DNA of 64,000 nt from Desulfarculaceae bacterium (GTDB lineage: Bacteria; Desulfobacterota; Desulfarculia; Desulfarculales; Desulfarculaceae), in the NCBI GenBank assembly GCA_021737145.1, contig JAIPEN010000003.1:248001-312000 (forward strand). The letters run 5' to 3'. The stretch's first letter is position 1, and every line of letters begins with the position of its first letter. The notes beneath the pieces are model-generated. The model did no database searches. It was not told the DNA's origin and saw only the letters and a list, made by a program, of their open reading frames with translations. Positions 17,980-28,946 of the stretch are shown one piece after another. Made by a program: the position numbers and the translations under genes.

Positions 17980-18555
17980 TTACTCTTGTCCGTAGGCCTC
18001 GCTGAACACCTTGGGCGCCTTGCGGGGCGGGGCCTTCACCTCGCCGGCCGGCACCCCCAGGGGGATCACCCCGGCCACCTCCAGGCCCTCGGGCGCGCCC
18101 AGGGCGGCGGCCAGGGCCTCGGGGTCGAAGAAGGTGAGCCACAGGCTGCCCAGGCCCTGCTCGGCCGCGGCCAACATGAGGTTTTGCACCGCTGCCGAGG
18201 AGCCTTGCAGGGCTCCCAGGGGCTGGTTGAAATAGCCGCCCAGGCCGCCCTTGTTGGGGTTGGAGAACACCACGATGAGCACCGGGGCCTGATCCAGAAA
18301 ATCGAAGCCGTACTTCTTGACCCAGTCCGGCCCGTCGGCCGCGATCACCGCCTGCTTGGCCTGCTCGCACAGGGCCTTGATCTTGGCCTTGGCCTCGCCG
18401 CCGCGCACCACCACAAAGGACCAGGGTTGCAAGTGCAGCGGGCTGGGGGCCCAGGTGGCCGCCTCGATGAGGGCCGCCACGGTCTCGTCGCTGACCGGGT
18501 CGTCGCTAAAGGCGCGCACGCTGCGCCGGCTCTTGAGCACCTGTTGAAATTCCAC
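17980..18555 (-). CDS. Nitroreductase-family FMN oxidoreductase
   Basis: 191 aa, GTG start behind GGGGAGGAT. The N-terminal FMN-binding signature is SRRSVRAFSDDPV, then ATWAPSPLHLQPW (normally APSxxNxQPW; Leu-His replaces the usual Asn region), and the C-terminal AAEQGLGSLWL and GVIPLGVPAGE. Such enzymes reduce nitro compounds, quinones or flavins; the true substrate is unknown. It lies 18 bp downstream of repeat copy F, after the acyl-CoA ligase gene, and could be read from the liv operon promoter through that repeat. Confidence 0.87.
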   Translation of the reverse strand: MEFQQVLKSRRSVRAFSDDPVSDETVAALIEAATWAPSPLHLQPWSFVVVRGGEAKAKIKALCEQAKQAVIAADGPDWVKKYGFDFLDQAPVLIVVFSNPNKGGLGGYFNQPLGALQGSSAAVQNLMLAAAEQGLGSLWLTFFDPEALAAALGAPEGLEVAGVIPLGVPAGEVKAPPRKAPKVFSEAYGQE

Positions 18556-18573
18556 GCTCGATCCTCCCCTGGG

Positions 18574-18706
18574 CTAGCCCGGATATTTGCTGTGCCGGGC
18601 CGGGTGTAAATTGCATCTTTACACCGCGACAACCGTTTTATACCGGCCCCATGGATATTAATTCGTTGCCTAGCGCCGCCCAACCCTCATGAAAAATCCG
18701 GGCTAG
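18574..18706 (-). mobile_element. MITE-like repeat, copy F (short internal-deletion form)
   Basis: 133 bp bounded by CTAG on both sides. Read on the minus strand it begins TAGCCCGGATTTTTCATGA and continues GGGTTGGGCGGCGCTAGGCAAC as in copy E, then skips the GC-rich core and ends near the other inverted terminus (TAGCCCGGATATTT on the plus strand). It keeps an internal perfect 8-bp hairpin (GGTGTAAA / TTTACACC, 18603-18625) at the place where copy A has GGTAC/GTACC. The TAG at its edge (18703-18705) is the stop codon of the acyl-CoA ligase gene. Confidence 0.75.
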
Positions 18707-20358
18707 CTGGCTCGTTTTTCTTTTTCCTGGCGGCGGCGCTCCTCGTCGCGGATCTCGCGCCTCAGGAGCTTGCCCACCTTGGACTTGGGCAGCATGTCCC
18801 GGAACTCGATGTAGGAGGGCACCTTGTAGCCGGCCAGGCGGTCGCGGCAGAAGCGGATGAGCTCGGTGGCCCCCACTCCCTTGGCGTCCTCCTTCATCAC
18901 CACGATGGCCTTGATGCGCTCGCCCACCTTCTGGTCCGGCACGCCCACCACGCAGGCCCCAATCACGATGGGATGATCCTGCAACACCGCCTCGATCTCC
19001 GAGGCGCTGACCCGGTAGCCCTTGTGCTTGAGGATGTCGGCCGAGCGCTCCACGTAGAACAGCTGACCGTTTTCATCCTGCTTGAGATAGTCGCCGGTGC
19101 GGTAGTAGATCTCGCCCTTGATCTCCACAAAGGCGGCGGTGGTCTCGTCGGGCTTGTTTAGATAATACTTCACCGCGAAGGCGCTGGTCACCAACAACTC
19201 GCCCAGCTCGCCGGGCGGGGAAGGCTCCAGGGACTCGGGATTGACCAGCTTCACCCGCCGGCTGGCCAAGGGCTCGCCGATGCTCATGGGCTGGGGCTCG
19301 CCCGCGTCGATGCGGCTGTAGGTGACGTGGCCCGCCTCGGTGGAGCCGTAGACCTGATAGATGGGCACCCCCACCCGCTCCTTCCAGCGGGCCAGCACCT
19401 CCCGGGGCAAGACGTCGCCGCCGCAATAGCAGTACTTCAAGGTGCTCAGGTCGTAGAAGTGCTGGCGGTCGTTTTCCAGGATCATGCGGTACAGGGCGGG
19501 CACCCCCAGCATCCACCGCACCTTGTGGCGCTGGATGCTTTCCAAAATGGCGTCCACATGGGGCTGGGGCATCAAGACCGTGGTGTTGCCCAGGTTGAGC
19601 CCCAGGGCCATGAACAGGCCCAGGGCCATGATGTGGAACAGGGGGTTGATGGCGATGTAGGAGTCCTTGCCCGGCTCCACGTGCCCGGCCAGCACCTGAT
19701 CCATCACGTCGGCCACGTAGGAGCAGTGGCCCCAGTGGTTGCCCGGCACCCCCTTGGGGAAACCGGTGGTGCCGCCGGTGTAGAGGATGTAGGAGAGATC
19801 CTCCACCGGGTCCAGCTCCACCTGGGGCGGGTTGGCCGGGGCGCTCATCACCTTTTTGAACCACACCGTTTCCGGGCCGCCCCTCACCGTGCCGGTGGGC
19901 GCCTTGTCGAACATGGCCGCCACCAACCGCTTGAGGGGCGACACCAGGTCCAGCAGGCTGGTGGTGATGACCAGCTCCAGGCTGCTGCCCTCCAGAATCT
20001 CGCTGACATAGCCGTAGTTGGTGTCGTGACACACGATGGCCTTGGCCCCGGAGTCCTTAACCATGTAGGCGATCTCGTGACTGGTGTAGATGGGCGAAAC
20101 CAGCACCACCACCGCCCCGATCTTTTGGCAGGCCAGCCAGGCGATCACCAGTTGGGGGCAGTTGGTCAGGTACAACAGCACCCGGTCGCCCTTGGCGATG
20201 CCCCGTTGGGACAGGCCGGTGGCGAAACGGTCCACCATTTCCTTGAGCTTGGCATAGCTGAAGCGTTGCCCCAGGAAGATGATGGCCGAGTTGGCGGGAT
20301 ACTGGGCCGCGGCCTGCTCAAAGCGGGTGAAGGTGAGTTCCTTGTCGTAGCCGGCCAT
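18703..20358 (-). CDS. AMP-dependent acyl-CoA ligase (long-chain/aromatic type)
   Basis: 551 aa, adenylate-forming enzyme that activates a carboxylic acid to an acyl-CoA through an acyl-AMP. The phosphate-binding motif is ILYTGGTTGFPKG, then YQVYGSTEAGHVTYS (YGxTE), YYRTGDYLKQDENGQLFYV (TGD hinge), and KSKVGKLLRRE with the catalytic Lys near the C-terminus. The length fits FadD/4-coumarate ligase-like enzymes. It is the last gene of the first liv operon, 4 bp after livF, suggesting that the imported solute is a carboxylate that it activates. Its stop codon is the terminal TAG of repeat copy F. Confidence 0.92.
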   Translation of the reverse strand: MAGYDKELTFTRFEQAAAQYPANSAIIFLGQRFSYAKLKEMVDRFATGLSQRGIAKGDRVLLYLTNCPQLVIAWLACQKIGAVVVLVSPIYTSHEIAYMVKDSGAKAIVCHDTNYGYVSEILEGSSLELVITTSLLDLVSPLKRLVAAMFDKAPTGTVRGGPETVWFKKVMSAPANPPQVELDPVEDLSYILYTGGTTGFPKGVPGNHWGHCSYVADVMDQVLAGHVEPGKDSYIAINPLFHIMALGLFMALGLNLGNTTVLMPQPHVDAILESIQRHKVRWMLGVPALYRMILENDRQHFYDLSTLKYCYCGGDVLPREVLARWKERVGVPIYQVYGSTEAGHVTYSRIDAGEPQPMSIGEPLASRRVKLVNPESLEPSPPGELGELLVTSAFAVKYYLNKPDETTAAFVEIKGEIYYRTGDYLKQDENGQLFYVERSADILKHKGYRVSASEIEAVLQDHPIVIGACVVGVPDQKVGERIKAIVVMKEDAKGVGATELIRFCRDRLAGYKVPSYIEFRDMLPKSKVGKLLRREIRDEERRRQEKEKRAS

Positions 20359-20362
20359 ATCC

Positions 20363-21101
<739 letters not shown>

Positions 21102-21109
<8 letters not shown>

Positions 21110-21878
21110 AGCTGTAGACCTCCTCGGAGCCGAAATAGGCCTCCTTGACCTCCTTGTTGTCCATCACCTCGTCCGGGGTGCCCTCGGCGATCTTGGCCCC
21201 GAAGTTCAACACGATGACCCGGTTGGCCAGGCGGAAGAGCTCGCGCAGGCGGTGCTCCACCATGATCAGGGTGATGCCCTCCATCTGGAGCTTTTCCATC
21301 AGCGGCACCATGGAGGCCATCTCGCTCATGGACAGGCCCGAAAAGACCTCGTCGCAGATGATGATCTCGGGCCTGAGGGCCAGGCAGCGGGCCAGCTCCA
21401 GGCGCTTGAGGTAGCCGGTGGGCAGGCTGGAGGCCATCTTGTAGGGCACGTAGGATTCGCGCTCAAAGCCGATCTCCTCCAGGATGTCCACGGCCACGGT
21501 GTCGCGGGAGCCCATGCGCCCCCCGCCCCGCCAGCCCCCGGTGCGCCGGGCCCTCCGGCTGAACATGGGCACGATGAGGTTCTTGTAGGCCGGGAGGCTG
21601 AAATAGGGGCGCATCACCTGGAAGGTGCGGGTAAGCCCCTGGTCGGCGATCTTGTGGGGCGGCATGCCCACGATGTCCTTGCCTTTGTAGATCACCTGGC
21701 CGCTGTCGGCCTTCACAAAGCCGGAGATGGCGTTGACCAGGGTGGTTTTGCCCGAGCCGTTGGGCCCGATCACCCCCAGGATGTCGCCGGGCATCAGTTC
21801 GAAGCTCACCTCGGTGAGCGCCTTGACCCCGCCGAAGGTCTTGTTCACGTCGCTTACGGATAGTATTGGCTCGGCCAC
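21102..21878 (-). CDS. livG: Liv-type ABC transporter ATPase LivG
   Basis: 258 aa. Walker A GPNGSGKTT, TRTFQVMRPYFSLPAYKN (LivG Q-loop region), signature-like LPTGYLKRLELARCLAL (the usual LSxG is LPTG here), Walker B IIICDEVFSGLS, and switch His in IMVEHRLREL. The altered signature (LPTG) and CDEVF in place of LDEPxAG are departures from consensus; both are sometimes seen in diverged Liv paralogs. A basic Gly/Arg-rich insertion (RRARRTGGWRGGGRM) precedes the helical domain. Confidence 0.9.
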
Positions 21879-21882
21879 GGCG

Positions 21883-22905
21883 CTATATCTCCACCCAATG
21901 CTCGAACTGGTTGTACTTGCGGGCCCCGTAGCTCATCAGCCCCTCGCTCTTGAACACGATGAAGGCCATGAGGATCAGGGCGTAGACCGCTATGCGCAGG
22001 GTGCCGAAGTCCCGCAGGAGCTCGCTGACCGGCACCAGGATCAAACAGCCGATCACCGGGCCGGCCAGGGTGCCCCCTCCCCCCACCACGGTGGCCGCGA
22101 TGGGGATGATGGAGAAATCCAGGGCGAACTGGCTGATGCCCGCCCACATGTAGATGTGGGCCAGGGCCGCGCCGCCCAGGCAACCCAGGCTGGAGGCGAG
22201 AAACACCCCCACGGCCTTGTAATAGGTGATGTTGATGCCCGAGGCCTTCACCGCCTGGTCGTTGTCCTTGACTCCCCGGAACACCAGGCCCATGTCCTCG
22301 TTGACCAGCCGCCGCAGCCCGAACAAGGCCAGCAACAGGCAGATGATCAGGACATACATCTCGCTCCATTTGTTGGGGAAGCCGTCCAGGCCCATGATGC
22401 CGTCGGTGCCCCCGAAGATATCCAGGGCCTCGATGAAGCGCGCGGCCAGCAGGGGGAACATCAGGCTGACGATGGCGAAGTAGACCCCCCTCAGCGGCAG
22501 GCATGGCCAGAGCAGCAGGGTGCAGATGCCGCCCCCCAGCACGGTGGCCATAGGTATGCTGGCCCAGATGGGCACCCCGAACTCGGTGTTGAGCAGGGCC
22601 GAGACATAGGCCCCCACCCCGATGTAAAGCGCCCCGCCCAGGGAGACCAGACCCACGTAATGGGCCAAAAAGTCGAACCCGATGGCCAGCAGGGCGTAGA
22701 TGCAGATGATGGTGAGCACCTTTTGCCAATAGGGCACGCCGCCCAGGATCAGGGGCATGGCCAGCAGGCCCACGATCAAAAGCAGGCGGGGCCCCACCAA
22801 AAACATCATCTCCCGCCATGAGCTGACCGCGTAGACCCCGTCCGAGCGCACCTTGATGCCCCGGTCCAGCCGTTCGCGCCGCCTTCCCTCGTGTTGCTTG
22901 GCCAT
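21883..22905 (-). CDS. livM: Liv-type ABC permease LivM
   Basis: 340 aa multi-spanning permease (about 8-9 membrane segments) with the BPD_transp_2 signature: LLAIGFDFLAHYVGLVSLGGALYIGVGAY region, INITYYKAVGVFLASSLGCLGG, and ATVVGGGGTLAGPVIGC near the C-terminus. A short basic N-terminal extension (KQHEGRRRERLDRG) precedes the first segment. It lies 3 bp from livH and 4 bp from livG. Confidence 0.92.
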   Translation of the reverse strand: MAKQHEGRRRERLDRGIKVRSDGVYAVSSWREMMFLVGPRLLLIVGLLAMPLILGGVPYWQKVLTIICIYALLAIGFDFLAHYVGLVSLGGALYIGVGAYVSALLNTEFGVPIWASIPMATVLGGGICTLLLWPCLPLRGVYFAIVSLMFPLLAARFIEALDIFGGTDGIMGLDGFPNKWSEMYVLIICLLLALFGLRRLVNEDMGLVFRGVKDNDQAVKASGINITYYKAVGVFLASSLGCLGGAALAHIYMWAGISQFALDFSIIPIAATVVGGGGTLAGPVIGCLILVPVSELLRDFGTLRIAVYALILMAFIVFKSEGLMSYGARKYNQFEHWVEI

Positions 22906-22908
22906 GGG

Positions 22909-23775
22909 CTAGACCCTCTCTTCCAGTTCTTTTTGTTTGCCGAACAGACCCGAGGGCCTAAGGATCAGGGTGAGGATGATGGCCATAAGGGCCACCACCA
23001 CCGAGAAATGGGCCCCCAGGTAGGCGGTGGTGAGAATCTGGGCGAAGCCGATGACAAAGGCGGCCAGGATGGCCCCGGTCCAGGAGCCCAGGCCGCCCAC
23101 GATGCACACGGCCACCGCCATGATGAGCACGTGATAGCCCGCCTCCACCACGATGCTGCCCAGAGGCAGCAGGATCAAGGCGGCCACCGCCGCGCTCAGC
23201 GAGCCCAGGGCCATGGAGGCCACGGCCATGCGGTCGGAGTCGATGCCCAGGGTCAGGGCGGCGCGCTCGTCCTGGGCCATGCCCTTGAGGGCCAGGCCCA
23301 GGCGGGTGCGGTTGACGAAGAAGTACAAGAGCCCCACCAACAGGGTCCCCAGGATCACCACCAGGATGCGCTGGTAATCCACCGAGACCCCGGCGATGTC
23401 CACGCTGCCTTCCACGAAGTAGTCCAGGGTGAAGGTGCCGCCCTTGAGGCCGCCCCAGCGCAGGCCCTCCAGGATGGCCAACCCGATGGCATAGGAGGCG
23501 ATGATCTCGCTGATGGACATGCCCCGGATGCGCACCAGGATAAAGGAGTACATGGCCCCGCCCACCGCGGCCACGAAGGCCAGGGACAAGGCCGCGGCCA
23601 GCACATAGGGCAGACCCACCTTGTGCAGGAGAATCCAGCATATGTAGCCGGCCAGAACGTATAGCGCGCCGTGGGCGAAGTTGGGCAGACGGCTCACCCC
23701 GTAGACCAGGGTGAAGCCCAGGGCCATCAGGGCCAGGGTGGCGCTGTTGATGATGCCGTAGATAATAATGTCCAT
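22909..23775 (-). CDS. livH: Liv-type ABC permease LivH
   Basis: 288 aa, eight predicted membrane segments. It has the LivH signatures ALGFTLVYGVSRLPNFAHGALYVL (substrate-path N-terminus), ALKGMAQDERAALTLGID (EAA-like loop with RA, the ATPase contact) and CIVGGLGSWTGAILAAFVIG. It starts about 90 bp after the binding-protein gene; the spacer (23776-23864) contains inverted GC repeats that could stabilise the upstream livK mRNA. Confidence 0.92.
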   Translation of the reverse strand: MDIIIYGIINSATLALMALGFTLVYGVSRLPNFAHGALYVLAGYICWILLHKVGLPYVLAAALSLAFVAAVGGAMYSFILVRIRGMSISEIIASYAIGLAILEGLRWGGLKGGTFTLDYFVEGSVDIAGVSVDYQRILVVILGTLLVGLLYFFVNRTRLGLALKGMAQDERAALTLGIDSDRMAVASMALGSLSAAVAALILLPLGSIVVEAGYHVLIMAVAVCIVGGLGSWTGAILAAFVIGFAQILTTAYLGAHFSVVVALMAIILTLILRPSGLFGKQKELEERV

Positions 23776-23864
23776 CGCTAGCCTCGTAGTCCGTGGTGAG
23801 GGGCGGACCGGCCGGGTTCATGCGCCCAGCCGGTCCGCCGCGCCAGAGTTGGGTTGGACTACGC

Positions 23865-25145
23865 CTACTTGCCCGCCTTCATCCAGGGAGGCAGCAGTAT
23901 CTTGCCCGTGGCGATCTTGGGCGGGAAGACCACAACCCGCTTGCCCTTCTGCCACTGGAACACGGTGCCCACCGCGCCCTCCTTGGGATCCAGGCTGGGG
24001 ATGATCTGGTTGGTCTTGGGATCAAAGCGGATGCGCCCGTAGACCCCCATGAGGTCGGTCTTCTTCATGGCCGCCACCACCTTGTCCGGGTCCAGGGAAC
24101 CGGCCCGCTCGATGGCGTCCTTGAGCACGTAGATGGCCATGTAGGAGCTGGAGGTGCCGTAGCCCTCGGGCTCCATGCCGTACTTCTTCTCGTAGGCCTT
24201 GACGAACTTCATGGTCCAGGGAGTGGCCGAGGAGGGCGCGTTGCCCGCGTTGACCACGTTGGCCAGGCAGAACTGGCCCTTGCCGTCGGTGGCCTTCCAG
24301 AAGCCGGGTTGCTCGGCCGCGGCGATGATGGTGCCGAAGGGCAGGGCCGGAACCTTCATGTCATACCACTGCTTGAGCAGGATGGCGCTCTCGGGCATGT
24401 CCATCCAGATGATGATGACTTGGGCGCCCTTCTTCTTGGCGTCCAGCAGGCCCATGGAGAAGTCGGTGGCGCCGGTGGGATAGACCACCGGATCGGCCAG
24501 GACCTTCCAGCCCTTCTTGCTCATGACCTTCTTGAGAATCTTGCCGCCGGTGCGGGCGTGGGCCACGTCCTGCACCATGATGTAGAGCTTGTCCAGCTTG
24601 AACTGCTTGCCGATGTCCAACAGGCAGGGCACCAGCTCGCCCAGCACCATCCACTTGGCCTCGCCGGAGATGCGGAACAGGTACTTGAACTTCTCGGGGT
24701 GCTTGCCCACCACGGCGTGATACTTGGGGGTCAGGGCCCCGGTGGTGAGGATGGAGATTTTCTTGTGCTTGGCCAGCAGGGCCATGGCCGCCAGGGCCGC
24801 CTCGGAGCGCACCGGGCCGCCCACGATGAAGTCGGCGTCCTTTTCCAGGATCAGCTTTTCCACCGCCAACAGAGCCTCGCTCACCGGCACTCCGGGCTCC
24901 AGGTCGCGGGTGTCGATGACATCCAGCTCCAGGGGGCGTTTTTCGTTGCCCACCTTGACCCCGCCGGCCGCGTTGATCTCTTCCACGGCCAGCTTCATGG
25001 CCCGCTCCGCGTCCCAGCCATAGAGGAAGGCGGTGGACAAGGGCGCGCCGATCACAATCGGCTTGGCCGCCAAGGCGCCGCCCGCCGGCAAAATAAGCGC
25101 CAGCAGCGAAAGCGCTGCCACGAACAACCTAACTTTTCTCGTCAT
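23865..25145 (-). CDS. livK: Liv-type periplasmic substrate-binding protein (LivK-like)
   Basis: 426 aa from the ATG at 25145; an in-frame ATG two codons upstream (25151) has less suitable spacing from AGGGG. Signal peptide (LFVAALSLLALILPAGGALA), then a type I periplasmic-binding fold (PIVIGAPLSTAFLYGWDAERAMKLAVEEINAAGGVKV). The ligand is unlikely to be a simple amino acid given the CoA ligase in the operon; related proteins bind aromatic or aliphatic acids and amides. The gene start overlaps the end of the small Fis-like gene, so the two are translationally coupled. Confidence 0.88.
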   Translation of the reverse strand: MTRKVRLFVAALSLLALILPAGGALAAKPIVIGAPLSTAFLYGWDAERAMKLAVEEINAAGGVKVGNEKRPLELDVIDTRDLEPGVPVSEALLAVEKLILEKDADFIVGGPVRSEAALAAMALLAKHKKISILTTGALTPKYHAVVGKHPEKFKYLFRISGEAKWMVLGELVPCLLDIGKQFKLDKLYIMVQDVAHARTGGKILKKVMSKKGWKVLADPVVYPTGATDFSMGLLDAKKKGAQVIIIWMDMPESAILLKQWYDMKVPALPFGTIIAAAEQPGFWKATDGKGQFCLANVVNAGNAPSSATPWTMKFVKAYEKKYGMEPEGYGTSSSYMAIYVLKDAIERAGSLDPDKVVAAMKKTDLMGVYGRIRFDPKTNQIIPSLDPKEGAVGTVFQWQKGKRVVVFPPKIATGKILLPPWMKAGK

Positions 25146-25347
25146 TCTCATACCCCTGTTTGAGTTTTGACATGGTTCGGTTAAGCTCCGTGTCCGGCGA
25201 GGCAGGTTCGTCTCGTAGCAATCCGCGCAGAGTCGCCGGGGATATTCCCAGGATGCGGCTTGCCTGCTCCAGGTCGCCCTTGGTATGGGCCAACACCTTC
25301 CGGATGTATTCTCTGCGGGCTTGATGCAAAGTGCCGACGCGATCCAT
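25129..25347 (-). CDS. Orphan Fis-type helix-turn-helix peptide at head of liv operon
   Basis: 72 aa from the ATG at 25347; a GTG two codons earlier is an alternative. Residues about 8-45 (RREYIRKVLAHTKGDLEQAS, then RILGISPATLRGLL) are a complete Fis/HTH_8 DNA-binding domain like the C-terminal domain of NtrC-family activators. There is no receiver or AAA+ domain. The C-terminal tail is charged. The stop codon lies 17 bp inside livK, so production is tied to the transporter. It may be an autoregulator of the operon or a competitor for the enhancer sites of the neighbouring sigma-54 activator; both are inference. Confidence 0.75.
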   Translation of the reverse strand: MDRVGTLHQARREYIRKVLAHTKGDLEQASRILGISPATLRGLLRDEPASPDTELNRTMSKLKQGYENDEKS

Positions 25348-25391
25348 GGCCACTCACAGGCTAAAACTCGGGTGGTCCCATATCTTGTGGC

Positions 25392-25407
25392 TGCAAGCGC
25401 CGTACCA
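25392..25407 (-). promoter_or_regulatory. Sigma-54 promoter (-24/-12) of the fis-like/liv operon
   Basis: Minus strand TGGTACGGCGCTTGCA matches the sigma-54 consensus TGGCACGNNNNTTGCW at every defined position but one, with exact GG/GC spacing. The predicted start lies near 25381, about 34 nt before the ATG at 25347. A sigma-54 activator gene lies immediately upstream. Confidence 0.8.
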
Positions 25408-25449
25408 GACGGGGCCTCCGAATTACCTGCGGCATAACCTGCTTGAATA

Positions 25450-25504
25450 AAAGGAAAAGGCCCGGCGCACCCCCCCGAGGGACGGCGCCAGGCCCCGTAG
25501 CTGC
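25450..25504 (-). terminator. Intrinsic terminator of the sigma-54 activator gene
   Basis: On the minus strand a GC stem (GGCCTGGCGC / GCGCCGGGCC) is followed by TTTTCCTTTTATT. It lies 59 bp after the activator stop codon and upstream of the sigma-54 promoter, insulating the liv operon from the regulator genes. Confidence 0.8.
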
Positions 25505-25562
25505 CATAAAGCTATTTACCAGGGATGTGCCAAGCTTTTTTCCATCAAAGGGTCCCCGGGGG

Positions 25563-26908
<1,346 letters not shown>

Positions 26909-26921
<13 letters not shown>

Positions 26922-28540
26922 GGCAGCCTCAGGCTGAAGGTGGCCCCCAGGCCGGGCCGGCTCTTGACCAGCACCCGGCCGTCGTGGGCCTCCAGGATGC
27001 GCTTTACGTTGCTCAGTCCCAGGCCGGTGCCCTGGGCCTTGTTGGTGGCAAAGGGCGCGAACAGGCCGGCCCTCACCTCCGGGGCGATGCCCGGGCCGTT
27101 GTCGTGCACCCCCAGCTCGGCCCAGCTCCCCTGGGAATCGGCGGTTTGCCGGGTCCAGATGGTGATGCGCCCGCCCGCGTCCACCGACTCGATGGCATTG
27201 AGCAACAAGTTGAGCAGGGCCTGCTCCAGCTTGGCCGCGTCGGCGACCACCGGGGCCAGGCGGGGGGCGTGGCGCTGCCTGAGCTCGATGCGCTTTTCGG
27301 CGGCCTTGCCGGCCAGCAGGTCGGCGCAGTCCTCGGCCACGGCCTTGAGCTCCACCGCTTCGGTCTCCAGTTGCAGGGGGCGGGCCAGGTCCAGGAGCTG
27401 CTTGAGGATATCCTCCAGCCGGGTGAGCTCGCGCACCGTGATCTCCAGGCGGCGGCGGTCGAAACCGCTCAGATCCAGCTTGTCGTTGAGGATCATCATG
27501 TTCAGGGTGCAGGTGGACAGGGGGTTTCGTATCTCATGGGACAGGCTGGCGGCCACGTGGCCCACGTAGGCCATGCGCTCGTGCTCCCGGATGGTGGCCT
27601 CCAGGGCCACCCGCTGGCTGATGTCCCGGCAGATGCCGATGGTCACCGGCCCCTGCCCCAGGTCCACCACCTTGTAGCGCATCTCGGTGACCGCCTCCTC
27701 GGGAGAGCGGCCGGAGCGGGAGTATTCCAGTTCCCCCTCGGGAGAGCGCTTGGCCAGGGCCTCCCACAGGGCCTCCATGACCCGTTGGCGGTCCCCGGTC
27801 TCCACGAAGCGGAAGAAGGGACGCCCCACCACCCCCTCCTCGCTGGCCCCGTGCATGTCGCAGAAGGCCCGGTTGGCGAAGACGATGCGCTCGCCCTGCA
27901 CCACGAAGTAGCCGTCGTTGATCTCGTTGACCAGGGTCTTGTAGCGCTTCTCGCTCTCGGCCAGCTCGGCGGTGCGGGTGCGCACCTTGCGCTCCAGGTT
28001 GGCCGCGTGGCGGCGCAGGGAGCGCTCGTGCATCTTTTGGAAGTAGTCTGAAAAGCGGTGGATGGTGTAGGCCAGGCAGGCGTTGATCTGGGGCACGCTC
28101 TCGGCCAACAGGTCGGCCAGCTCGGGCGCGCACAGCCGCTCCACCACGATCTCCCTGAACAGCTCGAATGCCTTTTGCACGTCCGACAGGGGGAAGCCGG
28201 CGTCCAGGCGCTTTTTGGTGATGAAGTCGATGAACTGGTCGATGCGGGCCGGGTCGCCGTGCTCCAGGGCCTGCAGGTTGGCCAAGAAGGCGCCGGTGGC
28301 GGTGACGAAGAACTCGCTGGTGGGCCGGCGGCGGTAGGGCGGGGAGAGCTGGCCCAGGCGGTCCACCCACTCGCTGATGATCTCGCCCTGGTTTTGCTTT
28401 AGCCAGGGCAGGAAGCGGCCGTGGGGCTTGAAGGGATAAGCCGCCGGCCAGGGGGAGGGCGAGCGCGGCGGGACGGCCGGGCCCCGTTCGGACGCGGGCT
28501 CCCCGGGTCGCGTGAGGCGTCTGGCGGCCGCGAAGGGCAT
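26909..28540 (-). CDS. PAS sensor histidine kinase, partner of the sigma-54 regulator
   Basis: 543 aa from the ATG at 28540, preceded by GGGAG. No membrane segment is evident, so it is probably cytoplasmic. An N-terminal helical region (about 50-190, WLKQNQGEIISEWVDRLGQL) resembles RsbRD/sensor globin-like helical sensor domains. Then come a PAS domain (about 205-330, GYFVVQGERIVFANRAFCDM), HisKA with the phospho-His in ASLSHEIRNPLS, and HATPase_c with N-box LLLNAIESVDAG, G1 VHDNGPGI and G2 GTGLGLSN. It overlaps its response regulator. The input signal is unknown, possibly the carboxylate imported by the adjacent liv system. Confidence 0.92.
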
Positions 28541-28844
28541 GGCGATATCTCCCTGCTTGGGAAAAGGGACCAACCGGCCAAAGGCCGGGGCTCCGGCGGC
28601 CCGCCAAAGGCCGGGCGGGTCAGGGAGTGCCTATGATGTCGCGATGCGAATCCGCCGGGAAAGCCTTGAGGCGCGGTTTTGGTGGGAGATCAGGTTGCCA
28701 ATCCGTGCCGCGCCTTGCGCCCGCCAAGGCCAAAGCCTGGCGGGCCGTTGCCCTCCCTTTGTAGCATAGGCGGGCGCCGGGCAACAAGCCGCCCTGAACA
28801 GCGGGGCGCATCCCCGGCCGGGCTCGCAAATCCCCCCTCCCCCC

Positions 28845-28874
28845 TTGACATTTGAGAGCCGCTTAGAATATTAA
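28845..28874 (+). promoter_or_regulatory. Sigma-70-type promoter of the TetR/liv operon
   Basis: TTGACA (28845-28850), 18-bp spacer, TATTAA (28869-28874); a 17-bp spacing gives ATATTA. It is the best -35/-10 pair in the spacer and points at the TetR gene 72 bp downstream. Confidence 0.65.
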
Positions 28875-28887
28875 TGGCATTCAGGCG

Positions 28888-28902
28888 ATGAAACATATTC
28901 AT
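28888..28902 (+). promoter_or_regulatory. Candidate TetR operator (inverted repeat)
   Basis: ATGAA-N5-TTCAT is a perfect inverted repeat. With a one-base slip the symmetry extends outward to CAGGCG / CGTCTG. It covers the expected transcription start of the promoter at 28845-28874, which would suit autorepression by the TetR protein encoded next. Confidence 0.5.
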
Positions 28903-28946
28903 TCGTCTGATGGCTCTCTTGGGAATAACACAACGAAAACGGGCAT

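Larger units (their letters stand above)
28541..28946. other. Intergenic control region between kinase and TetR gene
   Basis: A 406-bp divergent spacer. The kinase side is GC-rich with short direct repeats (CCAAAGGCCGGG occurs twice near 28576-28613) and a hairpin at about 28719-28744 (CCCGCC / GGCGGG). The TetR side turns AT-rich after 28840 and holds a promoter and an inverted repeat listed separately. No coding sequence with credible features was seen. Confidence 0.6.
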
